Shown: positions 35,268 through 44,244 of the stretch, one piece after another
Numbering within the stretch: position 1 is the first letter of the stretch
How the letters are laid out: every line of letters begins with the position of its first letter
Source of the DNA: Nitrosopumilus sp.
GTDB taxonomy: Archaea > Thermoproteota > Nitrososphaeria > Nitrososphaerales > Nitrosopumilaceae
DNA: 64,000 bases
Assembly (NCBI GenBank): GCA_029862745.1
Contig: JAOTWS010000002.1
Coordinates: forward strand, 124,001-188,000
Reading direction: 5' to 3'
Notes under the pieces: generated by a model
The model's input: only the letters and a program-made list of their open reading frames with translations
Databases searched by the model: none
What the model was told of the DNA's origin: nothing
Position numbers and translations under genes: made by a program

Positions 35268-36385
35268 AAGAAATTGATGTTAAGTTTGTAGAGGAATCAT
35301 TTAAAAAATATTATTTTGATCACTTTGATCTTATTAAAGTTCCAGAAAGGGCATCTGAAAGAGAATTTGGTTATCAAAAGTTTAACTCCGGAATGATTCG
35401 TCATATTTCAATAAAATCTGATAAGGAATTACATCTTTTATTTATGCAAAATACTCCATCTGATGTTTATTGTTCAAATGCATGTTATTCCTTTCCTAAT
35501 TTACCAATGAATGAAAAGGATTGGCAAGAGGCAGATCTAATTTTTGATATTGATGCAAAAGATCTTGATTTACCATGTAGAACAAATCACACTATATCAA
35601 TATGTAATCAATGCAATGAAATTTTAAAAAATTCTTCAAAATGTATAAATTGTAATTCTATAAAATTAGAGAAAAAATCACTCCCATGTAAAAATTGTAT
35701 TAATGCTTCAAAAACAGAAGTATCAAAATTATCTCAAATCTTAATTGATGATCTTGCTATAGTCCCCGAAAATATTCATGTATATTTTTCAGGTAATGAA
35801 GGATTTCATGTTTATGTACGTAACTCACAATTTCAACAAATTGATTCTAGAGGAAGATCCGAATTAGCAGATTATATCATGTTCCGTGGAGTGATTCCTG
35901 AAACATTTGGAATGAAAAAATTTAAACAAGATAGGTCCTCATTCCCAGATTTTGATGAAAAGGGTTGGAGAGGAAGATTTTCTAAATATATTTTTGGTTC
36001 TAAATCAAAACGCTCAAAAATTATCTCAGAACTAATTATTAATGGTTATTCATCTTTTCAAAAGATTCTTGATGAAGCATCACAAAATATTGGTGTAAAA
36101 ATTGATCCTAATGTAACCATGGATGTTCATAGAATTTTTAGACTCCCAGGTTCCATTAACAGCAAAAGTGGTCTTACAAAATTATATTGTGAAAATTTGT
36201 CAAAGTTTGATCCGTACGTTGAAGCATCTTTTCTCAATGATGATCCCATAGAAATTATTGCAACCTGCCCGATTCAATTTAGTCTTAAAAGCAAAAAATT
36301 TGGTCCATATAACAATGAAAAAGTAACTATTCCTACTTTTGCAGCAGTCTATATGATTTGCAAAAAACTAGCAATATTAGCTTAA
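35264..36385 (+). CDS. priS: DNA primase catalytic small subunit
   Basis: 373 residues. It makes primers for replication. The catalytic carboxylates lie in LIFDIDAKD near 93-101, and the nucleotide-binding SGNEGFHVYVRN is near 182-193. An unusually rich set of Cys pairs (CNQC, CINC, CKNC, about 114-145) between them forms a zinc element. A DVHRIFRLPGSINSKSG segment near 287-303 holds the final active-site residues. Overlaps priL by 4 bp and precedes the UPF0182 gene by 41 bp. Confidence 0.94.
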   Translation: MKEIDVKFVEESFKKYYFDHFDLIKVPERASEREFGYQKFNSGMIRHISIKSDKELHLLFMQNTPSDVYCSNACYSFPNLPMNEKDWQEADLIFDIDAKDLDLPCRTNHTISICNQCNEILKNSSKCINCNSIKLEKKSLPCKNCINASKTEVSKLSQILIDDLAIVPENIHVYFSGNEGFHVYVRNSQFQQIDSRGRSELADYIMFRGVIPETFGMKKFKQDRSSFPDFDEKGWRGRFSKYIFGSKSKRSKIISELIINGYSSFQKILDEASQNIGVKIDPNVTMDVHRIFRLPGSINSKSGLTKLYCENLSKFDPYVEASFLNDDPIEIIATCPIQFSLKSKKFGPYNNEKVTIPTFAAVYMICKKLAILA

Positions 36386-36426
36386 TTTTACTGGTAAGAC
36401 ATTAATTTACCAAATCTTAACAAAAC

Positions 36427-39288
36427 TTGATTTTGTATAGTGCTTCTACTGATAAACAAACTCCTCCTCCTGATGCTGGAAAATTCATCAGATTAGGTAT
36501 TGTTGCTGTTATAGGAATCATAATTTTTGCCGCAGTAGGAAATCAGGCAGTAATTCTATCAATGAACTTCACCGAATTTGGTGATCAATTCAGTAAACCC
36601 CTCTATTACACATTAGTCTCAACCATAATTCTATCTGCAATTGCTCTTATTCGCGTAAATATTGTAGGCAGATCTTCAATTTTCTGGTATGTTATCAGTT
36701 CAGGAATAGGATTTCTTGGAAGCGGCGGACAGCAACCAATATCAACTAACATTCAAAGTTTCAGAAATTATAAACTTCCTTATGTACAGTTTATAATTTG
36801 GCAAATTACTAAGATATTACTTTTTGGAGCATTCTTTGCAAATATTATGTTTGGATTTGCCACAGTTTCATTTATTGAAGGAAATTACCTAGGAATTGAA
36901 TATCTGCCAAAATTATTTACATTACCTTTTGTGACTCCAGATACTAATCCAACTTATGCTGTTGAAAATGTGGTTCCAATGATTCCTGCATTAGTAATAT
37001 TGATCCCACCATTACTTGCAGCTATTGGATTGCGTTTAGTATTATACGTTGGAATTCATAGAATTATTCATGTAGTTACATCATATCTACAAGATTCTAA
37101 AGAAGGCAAGCCAAGATATCTAAACTACGTTTCAACTATTGAAGGAATGATTGGCATTGCTACTATTTGGGTAGGATTTAATCTCTTCTTTACTGATCAA
37201 ATCGATTATAATACAAGATATGTAATTGGTGGTACACTTATTATTGGTCTTGCACTAATTACATTTTCAATAGTTGATAGAATTCGTGCACGTGTACTAA
37301 CTCATATGTTTAAGCGAGATGTATACATTAGAATTCTAACAATTATTGTTATTGCAATAATTGTTGCAGGTGTTGTTTCTGTTAACAACAGTATTGCTGA
37401 TGCAAAGAAGATTGAATTTTTAGGACCATATACAGCTCAACAAATTGGGGTGAATCGTCATCTTGGTGAATTAAACAACGTGCAAGAAAATATTCATAAA
37501 GTTCAATTAACATCTGTTTCTTCAAATAATATCAAAAATTATGTTAGTCAACATAATGATGTACTTGATGTAATCCGAGTCTGGGACTGGGAGGCAGCTT
37601 TTGCAAAATTAAAGCCTGAGATAGGCCTAATTCCATACGTAGACTTTGAAGACAATGATATCTTGCGCTTTAACAATACGTTGTATTGGACTGCATCTAT
37701 GAAACCTATTCTACCAACATCTGTTAGCCTTGAAAATAAATGGTATAATGAACATCTGGTATACACGCATGCTCCAAATGGATTCCTTACTTTAGAAGCA
37801 ACAGATGGCCAGATTGTTGATAGCGGAGAATTTTTCAAACAAAGAGCAATTTACTATGGTGAAGGAGGCCTTTTTACGGAAACATGGTCTGGTTATCCAA
37901 ATTCAAGAGGCTCTAACAGTGCAGAACTTGGAGGAGTATCCTATTCTGGTTTGGGTGGATTAGATATATCACCACCATTAAGTTGGATATTTGAGCCAAA
38001 CTTTTTACTTTCATTTCCATCTGAATCAGTCCATATTATGAGATACAAAGATGTACATGATAGAATGCAAATTTTGTATCCTTATTTCCTTTATGATTTG
38101 TTTGGAAAAGAATTAGATTCGCTTCCTGTTACAGATGGAACGAATTCTTATTGGTTGATTCCATTAATTATTGGATTTGATACTAGTGATATTCCATGGT
38201 CAGTTGGTAATCCATATTTACGTTTAGTAGGTTATGCGCTAGTGGATGCATACAATGGTGATATTCAATTACTAAAAACTGGTGATGATTTCTTTTCAGA
38301 AATGTTTTCTAGTCAATACTCTGATCAATTCAAACCAATACCAACATGGTTAGAAGAACAAATTAGGTATCCTGTTGAACTATTTAATTGGAAAACCGAG
38401 ATGTATAATATTTATCATGTGACTAATGTAGAGACTTTTATTCAGGCAAACGAATTTTATGAAATTCCACGTGGTCTTGATACCTATTATGTTGTAGCAA
38501 AACCACCTGGTTTTGAAAAAACTGAATTTTTGGGATTACTTTCATTAGAATTAAGAGGATCTCAGGGCAGAAATCTTGCAGGATATATGATAGTTGAAAA
38601 TGATCTCACAGGTTTAGGAAATATGCAGTTTTATGAGGTTCCATTAAACTCTACAACAAAATTAATTGGTCCTACTGCAGTCCGAGAAGCGCTTGATAGA
38701 GATCCAGAATTTGCTCAACTAAAGACTCTCTTAAGAAATCCAAGAATTGGTGATAATATTTTATATCGTGTAGGTGATCATGATGTTTACTTTATTCCTG
38801 TATATACTGCAGGTGCTGGTGGTGTAGTAGCCCAATTGGGTACGATTGCAGCAGTAGGAGCAGCATTTAATGGAGAATATTTTGTAGGGTTAGGGGAAAC
38901 CCAAGAAAAAGCATTTGAAGCATATTTGAAGAAAGTTTCTGGTGTTGCATCAGCTGTTACTACTGCTGATGATAATTATGTTGAACTAATTAGAAGTGAT
39001 AGAATTGAAATAATTAAATTATTATTTGAAGAAAATGGAATTTCAGTTGCTGAGCCAACATCAATTCAAATTCCATTATCATTCAATGAAGGGGAGACAT
39101 TCTTCTTTACTGAAAGTGATCGTCTAAGCACTGTAGAGTTCTTGTCTGACTTTATTGATGACTTTGTAAAACCAAGAAGTGATAGAGTATTCATGTGGCA
39201 AGAAGAAAATAATCTCAACATTGGAACAATCTTTAACAAAGATGGAATATCTGAGATACATTACGTCTCGATTGAGGTAGGCAACTAA
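36427..39288 (+). CDS. UPF0182 family large membrane protein
   Basis: 953 residues, TTG start, normal for the family. About seven membrane helices lie in the first 320 residues (for example near 20-40, 58-76, 118-145, 180-205, 230-250, 260-280 and 295-315). They are followed by an external domain of more than 600 residues with the family phrases SGLGGLDISPPLSWIFEPNFLLSFPS and RYPVELFNWKTEMYNIYHV. Function is unknown in all organisms. The next gene, a glutamine amidotransferase, starts at the base after its stop, so the two are coupled. Confidence 0.88.
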   Translation: MILYSASTDKQTPPPDAGKFIRLGIVAVIGIIIFAAVGNQAVILSMNFTEFGDQFSKPLYYTLVSTIILSAIALIRVNIVGRSSIFWYVISSGIGFLGSGGQQPISTNIQSFRNYKLPYVQFIIWQITKILLFGAFFANIMFGFATVSFIEGNYLGIEYLPKLFTLPFVTPDTNPTYAVENVVPMIPALVILIPPLLAAIGLRLVLYVGIHRIIHVVTSYLQDSKEGKPRYLNYVSTIEGMIGIATIWVGFNLFFTDQIDYNTRYVIGGTLIIGLALITFSIVDRIRARVLTHMFKRDVYIRILTIIVIAIIVAGVVSVNNSIADAKKIEFLGPYTAQQIGVNRHLGELNNVQENIHKVQLTSVSSNNIKNYVSQHNDVLDVIRVWDWEAAFAKLKPEIGLIPYVDFEDNDILRFNNTLYWTASMKPILPTSVSLENKWYNEHLVYTHAPNGFLTLEATDGQIVDSGEFFKQRAIYYGEGGLFTETWSGYPNSRGSNSAELGGVSYSGLGGLDISPPLSWIFEPNFLLSFPSESVHIMRYKDVHDRMQILYPYFLYDLFGKELDSLPVTDGTNSYWLIPLIIGFDTSDIPWSVGNPYLRLVGYALVDAYNGDIQLLKTGDDFFSEMFSSQYSDQFKPIPTWLEEQIRYPVELFNWKTEMYNIYHVTNVETFIQANEFYEIPRGLDTYYVVAKPPGFEKTEFLGLLSLELRGSQGRNLAGYMIVENDLTGLGNMQFYEVPLNSTTKLIGPTAVREALDRDPEFAQLKTLLRNPRIGDNILYRVGDHDVYFIPVYTAGAGGVVAQLGTIAAVGAAFNGEYFVGLGETQEKAFEAYLKKVSGVASAVTTADDNYVELIRSDRIEIIKLLFEENGISVAEPTSIQIPLSFNEGETFFFTESDRLSTVEFLSDFIDDFVKPRSDRVFMWQEENNLNIGTIFNKDGISEIHYVSIEVGN

Positions 39289-39831
39289 TTGCTACTTGTT
39301 GTTGATAATGGATCTATCTATACAAAAAATTTAACTGATTTTTTAAACAACCAAAATATTTTATTTAAGAAACAAATCCCACATCTTTTAGATTTGCTTT
39401 CCCTTGAAAATTATGATTCTTTCATCTTATCTGGAAGAAGGAAAAATGATAAAAAAACCAATGAAATTAATTCTAAAATTATTACTTATTCAATCAAAAA
39501 TAACATAAAACTACTTGGAATCTGCTATGGCGCAGAAATCTTAGCTCTAACCTTGGGTGGTACGATTAGAAAAATTCCATTACCTCAAAAGGGGAATGAA
39601 AAAATTAAAATAATAAAAGATAACTCGATCTCAAGTAATTATTTAGAAGTATTTGAAAGTCATGGATTTGAGATATCAAAATTACCTAATGTGCTTATTC
39701 CACTTGCTGAATCAAAAAATTGCCGATATGAAATAATTCGACATAAAACAAAGCCAATTTTTGGAACACAATTTCACCCAGAAATGAGTAAAGATGGTCA
39801 TGAATTAATTAAAAAATTTTGTCTATTTTGA
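39289..39831 (+). CDS. Class I glutamine amidotransferase domain protein, GuaA subunit-like
   Basis: 180 residues, TTG start directly after the UPF0182 stop. It has the amidotransferase triad: C79 in LGICYGAE and H163/E165 in QFHPEMS. The start VVDNGSIYTKNLTDFL resembles archaeal GMP synthase glutaminase subunits, but the usual SGGP loop reads LSGRRKND, and there is no synthetase domain. It could be the glutaminase subunit of GMP synthase (separate in archaea) or a paralog feeding ammonia to another enzyme. The gene is followed by the C39-like/TPR gene 33 bp on. Confidence 0.75.
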   Translation: MLLVVDNGSIYTKNLTDFLNNQNILFKKQIPHLLDLLSLENYDSFILSGRRKNDKKTNEINSKIITYSIKNNIKLLGICYGAEILALTLGGTIRKIPLPQKGNEKIKIIKDNSISSNYLEVFESHGFEISKLPNVLIPLAESKNCRYEIIRHKTKPIFGTQFHPEMSKDGHELIKKFCLF

Positions 39832-39864
39832 TTGATATTAATAACTCTTAGAATTTCTTAATTC

Positions 39865-40827
39865 ATGGAGCAAGAGGATCATCAATTAATTTTACCATTA
39901 ATTGATCAAGAAAATATTTGTCTTCCATTACCAATTAACGTAGTATCAAAATATTGGAATATTGAATTATCTATGGTAGAGGCTGAAGAAACTGCCAAAC
40001 AGTATTTAGGATTTGATGGAAGTATTCTAATTGAAGGAATTGAATCTGCTGAAAGACATGGTTTATCGTGTAAAATAGTTAATTCGTCTTTAAAAGAATT
40101 AAAAAAAATTATTGATTTGGGGATACCTCCAATAGTTATTCTTCCAGGAATTCCTGAAATTACTCAACATGCTTCAGTAATTACTGGATATGATGATGAA
40201 GAAAAAACAATTCTTCATTATATTCAGACAGGTAATAAACAAGGAGAACAACAAGAAGGAGCAATACCTCAGGATATTTTTGAGAAAGAATGGTCTGAAG
40301 AAGGAAAATTATTGATACTATTAGCCCCTTCAGACACCTTCTCATCAGTATCTCTTGAAAATGATTCTAGTAACAAATCAAATCGTCTATGTTTTACTTC
40401 TGAAAAATTTCGTATTCTAAAAAATTCCAAAGATACAATTGAATCATTACAACAAGCTCTAAAACTTGATGCAAAAAATTCAACTGCATTAAATCTTTTG
40501 GGAGCAATAATGAATGAACAAAATTCTTCTGATTGTATCAAATATTATGAAAGATGTCTAGAAATCAACAAAAGATCATATTTGAGTTATAACGGTCTGG
40601 GAAATTACTATCTAAAAACAAATCAATTTCAAAAAGCAGAAGAATGTTATACAAAGGCCATTAAAATTAACCCAAAAAGATCTGCAAAAATTTACAAAAA
40701 TCGTGCTTATCTAAGAGAAAAACAAAATAAAAACTCTGATACAAAAGAAGATCTCCGAACTTATTTGAAATACTCTCCTAAAGCTTCTGATAGAGGAATA
40801 ATAGAGCAAGCAATACGTGAATTATAA
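39865..40827 (+). CDS. C39-like cysteine peptidase domain joined to TPR repeats, cytoplasmic
   Basis: 320 residues. Residues about 8-155 resemble a peptidase C39-like domain: C19 in ENICLPLPINVVSKYW as candidate nucleophile and H102 in QHASVITGYDD as candidate base, with the following Asp. Residues about 195-315 hold roughly three tetratricopeptide repeats (for example ALNLLGAIMNEQNSSDCIKYYE and LSYNGLGNYYLKTNQFQKAEE). No signal peptide or membrane helix is visible, so it should act inside the cell, unlike most bacteriocin-processing C39 domains. Target unknown. Ends 1 bp before the tRNA-Gly gene on the other strand. Confidence 0.7.
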   Translation: MEQEDHQLILPLIDQENICLPLPINVVSKYWNIELSMVEAEETAKQYLGFDGSILIEGIESAERHGLSCKIVNSSLKELKKIIDLGIPPIVILPGIPEITQHASVITGYDDEEKTILHYIQTGNKQGEQQEGAIPQDIFEKEWSEEGKLLILLAPSDTFSSVSLENDSSNKSNRLCFTSEKFRILKNSKDTIESLQQALKLDAKNSTALNLLGAIMNEQNSSDCIKYYERCLEINKRSYLSYNGLGNYYLKTNQFQKAEECYTKAIKINPKRSAKIYKNRAYLREKQNKNSDTKEDLRTYLKYSPKASDRGIIEQAIREL

Positions 40828-40828
40828 T

Positions 40829-40901
40829 GCGGAGTGCGGGATTTGAACCCGCGACCTTCAGCTTGGGAAGCTGACATCTTACCAGTCTAGACAAACTCCG
40901 C
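40829..40901 (-). tRNA. tRNA-Gly (anticodon CCC)
   Basis: A 73-nt cloverleaf reads cleanly on the minus strand: acceptor GCGGAGT/ACTCCGC, T at position 8, a four-pair D stem with a G-U, anticodon stem TCAGC/GCTGA around the loop TTCCCAA (anticodon CCC), a five-base variable loop, T stem GCGGG/CCCGC and loop TTCAAAT. No intron and no encoded CCA. It reads GGG glycine codons, rare in this AT-rich genome. Confidence 0.95.
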
Positions 40902-40953
40902 CTAGAAAATATTCATTGACTATGATTAAATATCTTGATTGCTGTATTATTAC

Positions 40954-41127
40954 ATGGATGCAAGATGTCCTGAATGTGAAAAGGTTGCAAAATTAGATGA
41001 TGATATTACTGTGGTAAAATGCCCTCACTGTAACTTCGAATCAGACTATGATTCATATCTTGAAATAATGAAAGATCATGCAATCAATATGTCATCTGAA
41101 TACATTCCTGATAGACCCGGAATCTAA
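40954..41127 (+). CDS. Small zinc-ribbon protein
   Basis: 57 residues from the ATG at 40954 (a TTG at 40939 would add five). One zinc ribbon is formed by CPEC (about residues 5-8) and CPHC (about 23-26); the remainder is an acidic helix and a short Pro-containing tail (EYIPDRPGI). Such small ribbons in archaea often attach to transcription or translation complexes, but no specific family is recognised. It ends back to back with another small zinc-ribbon gene on the opposite strand. Confidence 0.75.
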   Translation: MDARCPECEKVAKLDDDITVVKCPHCNFESDYDSYLEIMKDHAINMSSEYIPDRPGI

Positions 41128-41250
41128 TCACCAATAATTCCCTTTATCTGAGCAATCTAAATGAGCTCCACAATTGGGACAAAACATATGACATGCTTGC
41201 ATATCAACCATTTTGTTATTACATCGTGGACATTTGATATCCTCTACCAT
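41128..41250 (-). CDS. Very small zinc-ribbon protein (40 residues)
   Basis: 40 residues, too short for a standard ORF cut-off. It starts at the ATG at 41250 and stops at TGA 41128. The sequence has two clean knuckles, CPRC (7-10) and CPNC (24-27), plus extra Cys at 20 and 33, and ends in GNYW. The density of metal ligands in so short a frame is hard to explain by chance. It is convergent with the zinc-ribbon gene before it, with no spacer, and divergent from S6e. Function unknown; RNA or RNA-polymerase association is typical for such ribbons. Confidence 0.7.
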   Translation of the reverse strand: MVEDIKCPRCNNKMVDMQACHMFCPNCGAHLDCSDKGNYW

Positions 41251-41324
41251 GCCTATATTTGATAATCTTGATTTAAAAATAATGTCCAAAGGTTAATTAG
41301 TCCTTCAACTTTTTTTTGGAATAA

Positions 41325-41711
41325 TTGGCAAACTTCAAACTTACAATCTCCGACATTAAAGGGAAATCAGTTTCAAAAGAACTCAAAGATAGTGATGCTA
41401 ATGCATTATTGGGATTACAGTTAGGAAATGAAACTGATGCTGCAATTGTAGGATTGTCTGGAAAATTAAAACTTACTGGTGGTAGTGATAAGTCTGGAGT
41501 ACCAATGAGAAATGATATTCATGGTGCTGCAAGAAAACAAGTTTTACTTTCTAAAGGTGTAGGTTTACAAAATGCAGATACTGGACAAAGAAAAAGAAAA
41601 TTAATGCGTGGAAATACTCTATCCGAAGAAATCTATCAAGTAAATTGTAAATTTGATGGAGAATTACCAGTTGAAAATACTGAAGAAAAAACAGAAGATA
41701 AAAAAGAATAA
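41325..41711 (+). CDS. rps6e: Ribosomal protein S6e
   Basis: 128 residues, TTG start. A small-subunit ribosomal protein shared by archaea and eukaryotes. The family core is clear: FKLTISDIKGKSVSKEL at the start, LTGGSDKSGVPMRNDIHGA near 50-68 and RKRKLMRGNTLSEEIYQVN near 88-106. The acidic C-terminal tail (about 115-128) is short. It is followed by aIF2-gamma and a PIN-domain gene, an arrangement common in archaea and linking ribosome and initiation. Confidence 0.95.
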   Translation: MANFKLTISDIKGKSVSKELKDSDANALLGLQLGNETDAAIVGLSGKLKLTGGSDKSGVPMRNDIHGAARKQVLLSKGVGLQNADTGQRKRKLMRGNTLSEEIYQVNCKFDGELPVENTEEKTEDKKE

Positions 41712-41742
41712 CTTAACATATACCGATTGTAAATTTTGATTC

Positions 41743-43005
41743 ATGCATTGGCGAGAAACACTTCCTGATTGGTATATTAAAAAATATGGTTATCAACCAT
41801 GTGTTAACATTGGTACTGCTGGTCATGTAGATCATGGAAAAACAACTCTGATTCAAGCTCTAACTGGTTCATGGACAAGTGTACACAGTCAAGAATTAAA
41901 ACGTGGAATTACAATTCGTGTTGGTTACTCAGATGCAGCTTTTTACAAATGTAAAAAATGTGAAGAACCTTTAGGTTATTCAACAACTCCAAAGTGTAAT
42001 AATTGTGGAAAAGAAAGTGAATTATCTAGAGTAGTGAGTTTTGTAGATAGTCCAGGGCATGAAAGTTTGATGGCAAACATGCTTTCAGGATCTGCTCTTA
42101 TGGATGGTGCATTATTACTAGTAGCAACAAATGAAAAAGTTCCCAAACCTCAAACCAAAGAACATCTTTTAGCTCTTCAAACTCTTGGAATTCAACAAAT
42201 AGTTATAGTTCAAAATAAGGTTGACTTACTTTCTTATGATGAAGCTCTAACAAATTATCAAGATATTACAAAATTTGTTAAAGGGACTTATGCTGCAAAA
42301 GCACCTATTATTCCAATCTCTGCACAATCTGGATTAAATATTGATGCATTAATTGGTTCAATAGAATCAACAATCAAAACTCCAGATAGAGATGAAAAAG
42401 CAGATACTGTAATGCATGTTCTACGTTCTTTTGATGTGAATAAGCCTGGAATAAAACTAAAAGATATCAAAGGTGGAGTAATTGGGGGAAGTCTTATTCA
42501 AGGAATTTTTAATGTTGGAGATGAAATTGAAATAAAACCTGGTATTATGAATGAGAGAAAAAAATCATATGAACCGTTACTAACAGAAATCACTTCATTA
42601 GGAACAGCTGCGGGAATCGTGGAATCTATAAAGCCTGGCGGTCTAGTAGCTATTGGAACAAAATTAGATCCGTCTATGACTAGGAGTGATTCATTTATCG
42701 GCTCAGTTATTGGTAAACCTGGAACACTCCCTGAAAACTCCACAGATCTAAAATTAGAAGTTAATCTTTTTGATTCTGCAGTAGGTGCAACTGAAGACAT
42801 TAAAGTTCAGCCAATTCAGTCAGGAGAATTACTTCGATTAAACATTGGAACTGCACCAATATTAGGTAAGGTTAACAAAGTAAAATCGAAAAATATTGAA
42901 ATTGAACTTAGAAGGCCTGCATGCATCTTTGAAGGAGGGAATGTTGCCATCAGTAGAAGAATTGCTGAAAGATGGAGACTAATTGGTGCAGGAATAGTTG
43001 GTTGA
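41743..43005 (+). CDS. Translation initiation factor aIF2, gamma subunit
   Basis: 420 residues. The GTP-binding core of the initiator-tRNA carrier. G motifs are visible: GHVDHGKT near 27-34, DSPGHE near 102-107 and NKVDL near 157-161. A zinc knuckle insertion (CKKC and CNNC, about 69-90) is typical of aIF2-gamma and separates it from EF-Tu and SelB. Domains 2 and 3 fill about 205-420. The alpha subunit gene is nearby at 44402 on the other strand; the beta subunit is not in this window. The downstream PIN gene overlaps by 8 bp. Confidence 0.96.
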   Translation: MHWRETLPDWYIKKYGYQPCVNIGTAGHVDHGKTTLIQALTGSWTSVHSQELKRGITIRVGYSDAAFYKCKKCEEPLGYSTTPKCNNCGKESELSRVVSFVDSPGHESLMANMLSGSALMDGALLLVATNEKVPKPQTKEHLLALQTLGIQQIVIVQNKVDLLSYDEALTNYQDITKFVKGTYAAKAPIIPISAQSGLNIDALIGSIESTIKTPDRDEKADTVMHVLRSFDVNKPGIKLKDIKGGVIGGSLIQGIFNVGDEIEIKPGIMNERKKSYEPLLTEITSLGTAAGIVESIKPGGLVAIGTKLDPSMTRSDSFIGSVIGKPGTLPENSTDLKLEVNLFDSAVGATEDIKVQPIQSGELLRLNIGTAPILGKVNKVKSKNIEIELRRPACIFEGGNVAISRRIAERWRLIGAGIVG

Positions 43006-43366
43006 AGTAATCTGTGATACTAATTTTCTTATTCATCTAGCAACTAGAAGAATCAAAAATATTGATAATTTAGATGTTGAAATAGGTCAGATCACTTTTG
43101 TAGTGCCACAGGTTGTAAAAAATGAATTATCTAAATTAGCAACCAATCCAAAAAAAAATCAAGACATCCAATCAACTTTAAATTATATAAAAAATTTTAA
43201 AATCATTCCCATATTTGGCACATTTGCTGATAAAGAATTACTTGATTATGTATCTAACAATAAAGTTATTGTTGCTACTATGGATAAAGAATTAAAAAAA
43301 CAGATTAAGGAATATGGTAATTCAATACTGTCATTTTCAAATGATACAATAGTTTTAGAATCTTAG
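42998..43366 (+). CDS. PIN-domain nuclease of the Fcf1/Utp24 type
   Basis: 122 residues, TTG start inside the end of aIF2-gamma (8-bp overlap). PIN-domain acidic residues are visible: D near 6 in VICDTNFL, E near 43 in VKNELSKL and D near 99 in VATMDKELK. The eukaryotic relatives Fcf1/Utp24 cut pre-rRNA in 18S maturation, which fits the translation operon. It could act on rRNA here; a toxin role is unlikely because there is no antitoxin gene. Confidence 0.82.
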   Translation: MVEVICDTNFLIHLATRRIKNIDNLDVEIGQITFVVPQVVKNELSKLATNPKKNQDIQSTLNYIKNFKIIPIFGTFADKELLDYVSNNKVIVATMDKELKKQIKEYGNSILSFSNDTIVLES

Positions 43367-43403
43367 AAATATTTAACTTCATGGGATTCTTAATGCTTTT
43401 CAT

Positions 43404-43859
43404 ATGAAATCTCTATCTTTAGAAAGTAAATCATTTGAAAATGGAGAAATAATTCCTAAAAAGCATGGTTATAAACATGGAAATAATAGTCCCCATCTTA
43501 AAATCAGTGGAATTCCAGAAGGAACAAAATCATTGGTTTTGATCATGGATGATCCAGATGCAATGGGAGCTGTCGGAAAAGTTTGGGTTCATTGGGTTTT
43601 GTGGAATATCTCTCCTAATACTAAAGAAATTCTAGAAAATTCTATTCCAATTGATTCAATTGAAGGCAAAACTGATTTTGGAGAAATTGGTTATGGAGGT
43701 CCTGCTCCACCAGACAAAGAACATACTTACGTTTTCAAACTTTATGCTCTAGATCATGAAATTTCTCTACAAAAAGGATCAACTAAAGCAGATGTTGAAA
43801 GATCTATGGATAATCATATTCTAGCTAAAACAAAACTTGAAGGAAGATATGCTCCATAA
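43404..43859 (+). CDS. YbhB/YbcL family Raf kinase inhibitor-like (PEBP) protein
   Basis: 151 residues, a compact beta protein of the phosphatidylethanolamine-binding family. The ligand pocket motif DDPDAMG near 50-56, VWVHWVLWNI near 62-71 and GYGGPAPPDKEHTYVFKLYAL near 96-116 are all intact. No signal peptide is present, so it is cytoplasmic. Ligand and role in prokaryotes are not known. Single gene after the aIF2-gamma operon with a 37-bp gap. Confidence 0.93.
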   Translation: MKSLSLESKSFENGEIIPKKHGYKHGNNSPHLKISGIPEGTKSLVLIMDDPDAMGAVGKVWVHWVLWNISPNTKEILENSIPIDSIEGKTDFGEIGYGGPAPPDKEHTYVFKLYALDHEISLQKGSTKADVERSMDNHILAKTKLEGRYAP

Positions 43860-44026
43860 TCTTATTTTGCTTTTGAAATAAAATATTAGATTTTTTGATA
43901 GAGTAAAAAGTAAATATAATTGATGAAAAATATTGAATTCAAAATCTAGTTTACTTTCTATTGGAAAATTTGATTTAAAGTTTTAACATATCTTAATCAT
44001 AGGAATTCTTTTACAATTTTTTTTAA

Positions 44027-44099
44027 TTACTTCTCAATCAAATCTTACCGGTTAGGCACTAAATCAGTCTAATCCTTTATTTAACTATCTGAGAAGTAA
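44027..44099. other. Nested inverted repeat, 73 nt, possible structured RNA or operator
   Basis: TTACTTCTCA at 44027-44036 pairs perfectly with TGAGAAGTAA at 44090-44099. Inside it, GGTTAG (44050-44055) pairs with CTAATCC (44069-44075) with a one-base bulge. The two spacers are 13 and 14 bases long, so the whole is a stem, symmetric internal loop and upper hairpin. It lies in the 385-bp gap 43860-44244 between the PEBP gene and nop10. The rest of that gap shows only a broken signal-peptide-like frame starting near 44108. Confidence 0.35.
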
Positions 44100-44244
44100 C
44101 GCTCTTGATGAAATATATGCTGATTATGTAGTAGTTTTTGTTCAGGTCAGATACAGTTGTTAATATTGACAATCAATATTATCAGTTGTATATGCAAAAG
44201 ATATTAAATTCTCTGTAATGGGAACAATCCATTAAATTAAATTT

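Noticed and set aside
34936-35277. 113-codon frame overlapping the end of priL
   Set aside because: Same-strand shadow in another frame; priL has all its cluster cysteines in the accepted frame.
42998-43366. PIN protein as a VapC toxin
   Set aside because: No VapB-like antitoxin gene is adjacent, and it is embedded in a translation operon in the usual place of Fcf1/Utp24-like proteins.
43404-43859. Toxin or kinase-inhibitor role for the PEBP-like protein
   Set aside because: The family name is historical; nothing in sequence or context supports kinase inhibition in an archaeon.
44027-44099. H/ACA guide RNA reading of the nested hairpin next to nop10
   Set aside because: No ANA box directly after the lower stem on either strand, and no kink-turn or K-loop that I can defend; kept only as an unexplained fold.
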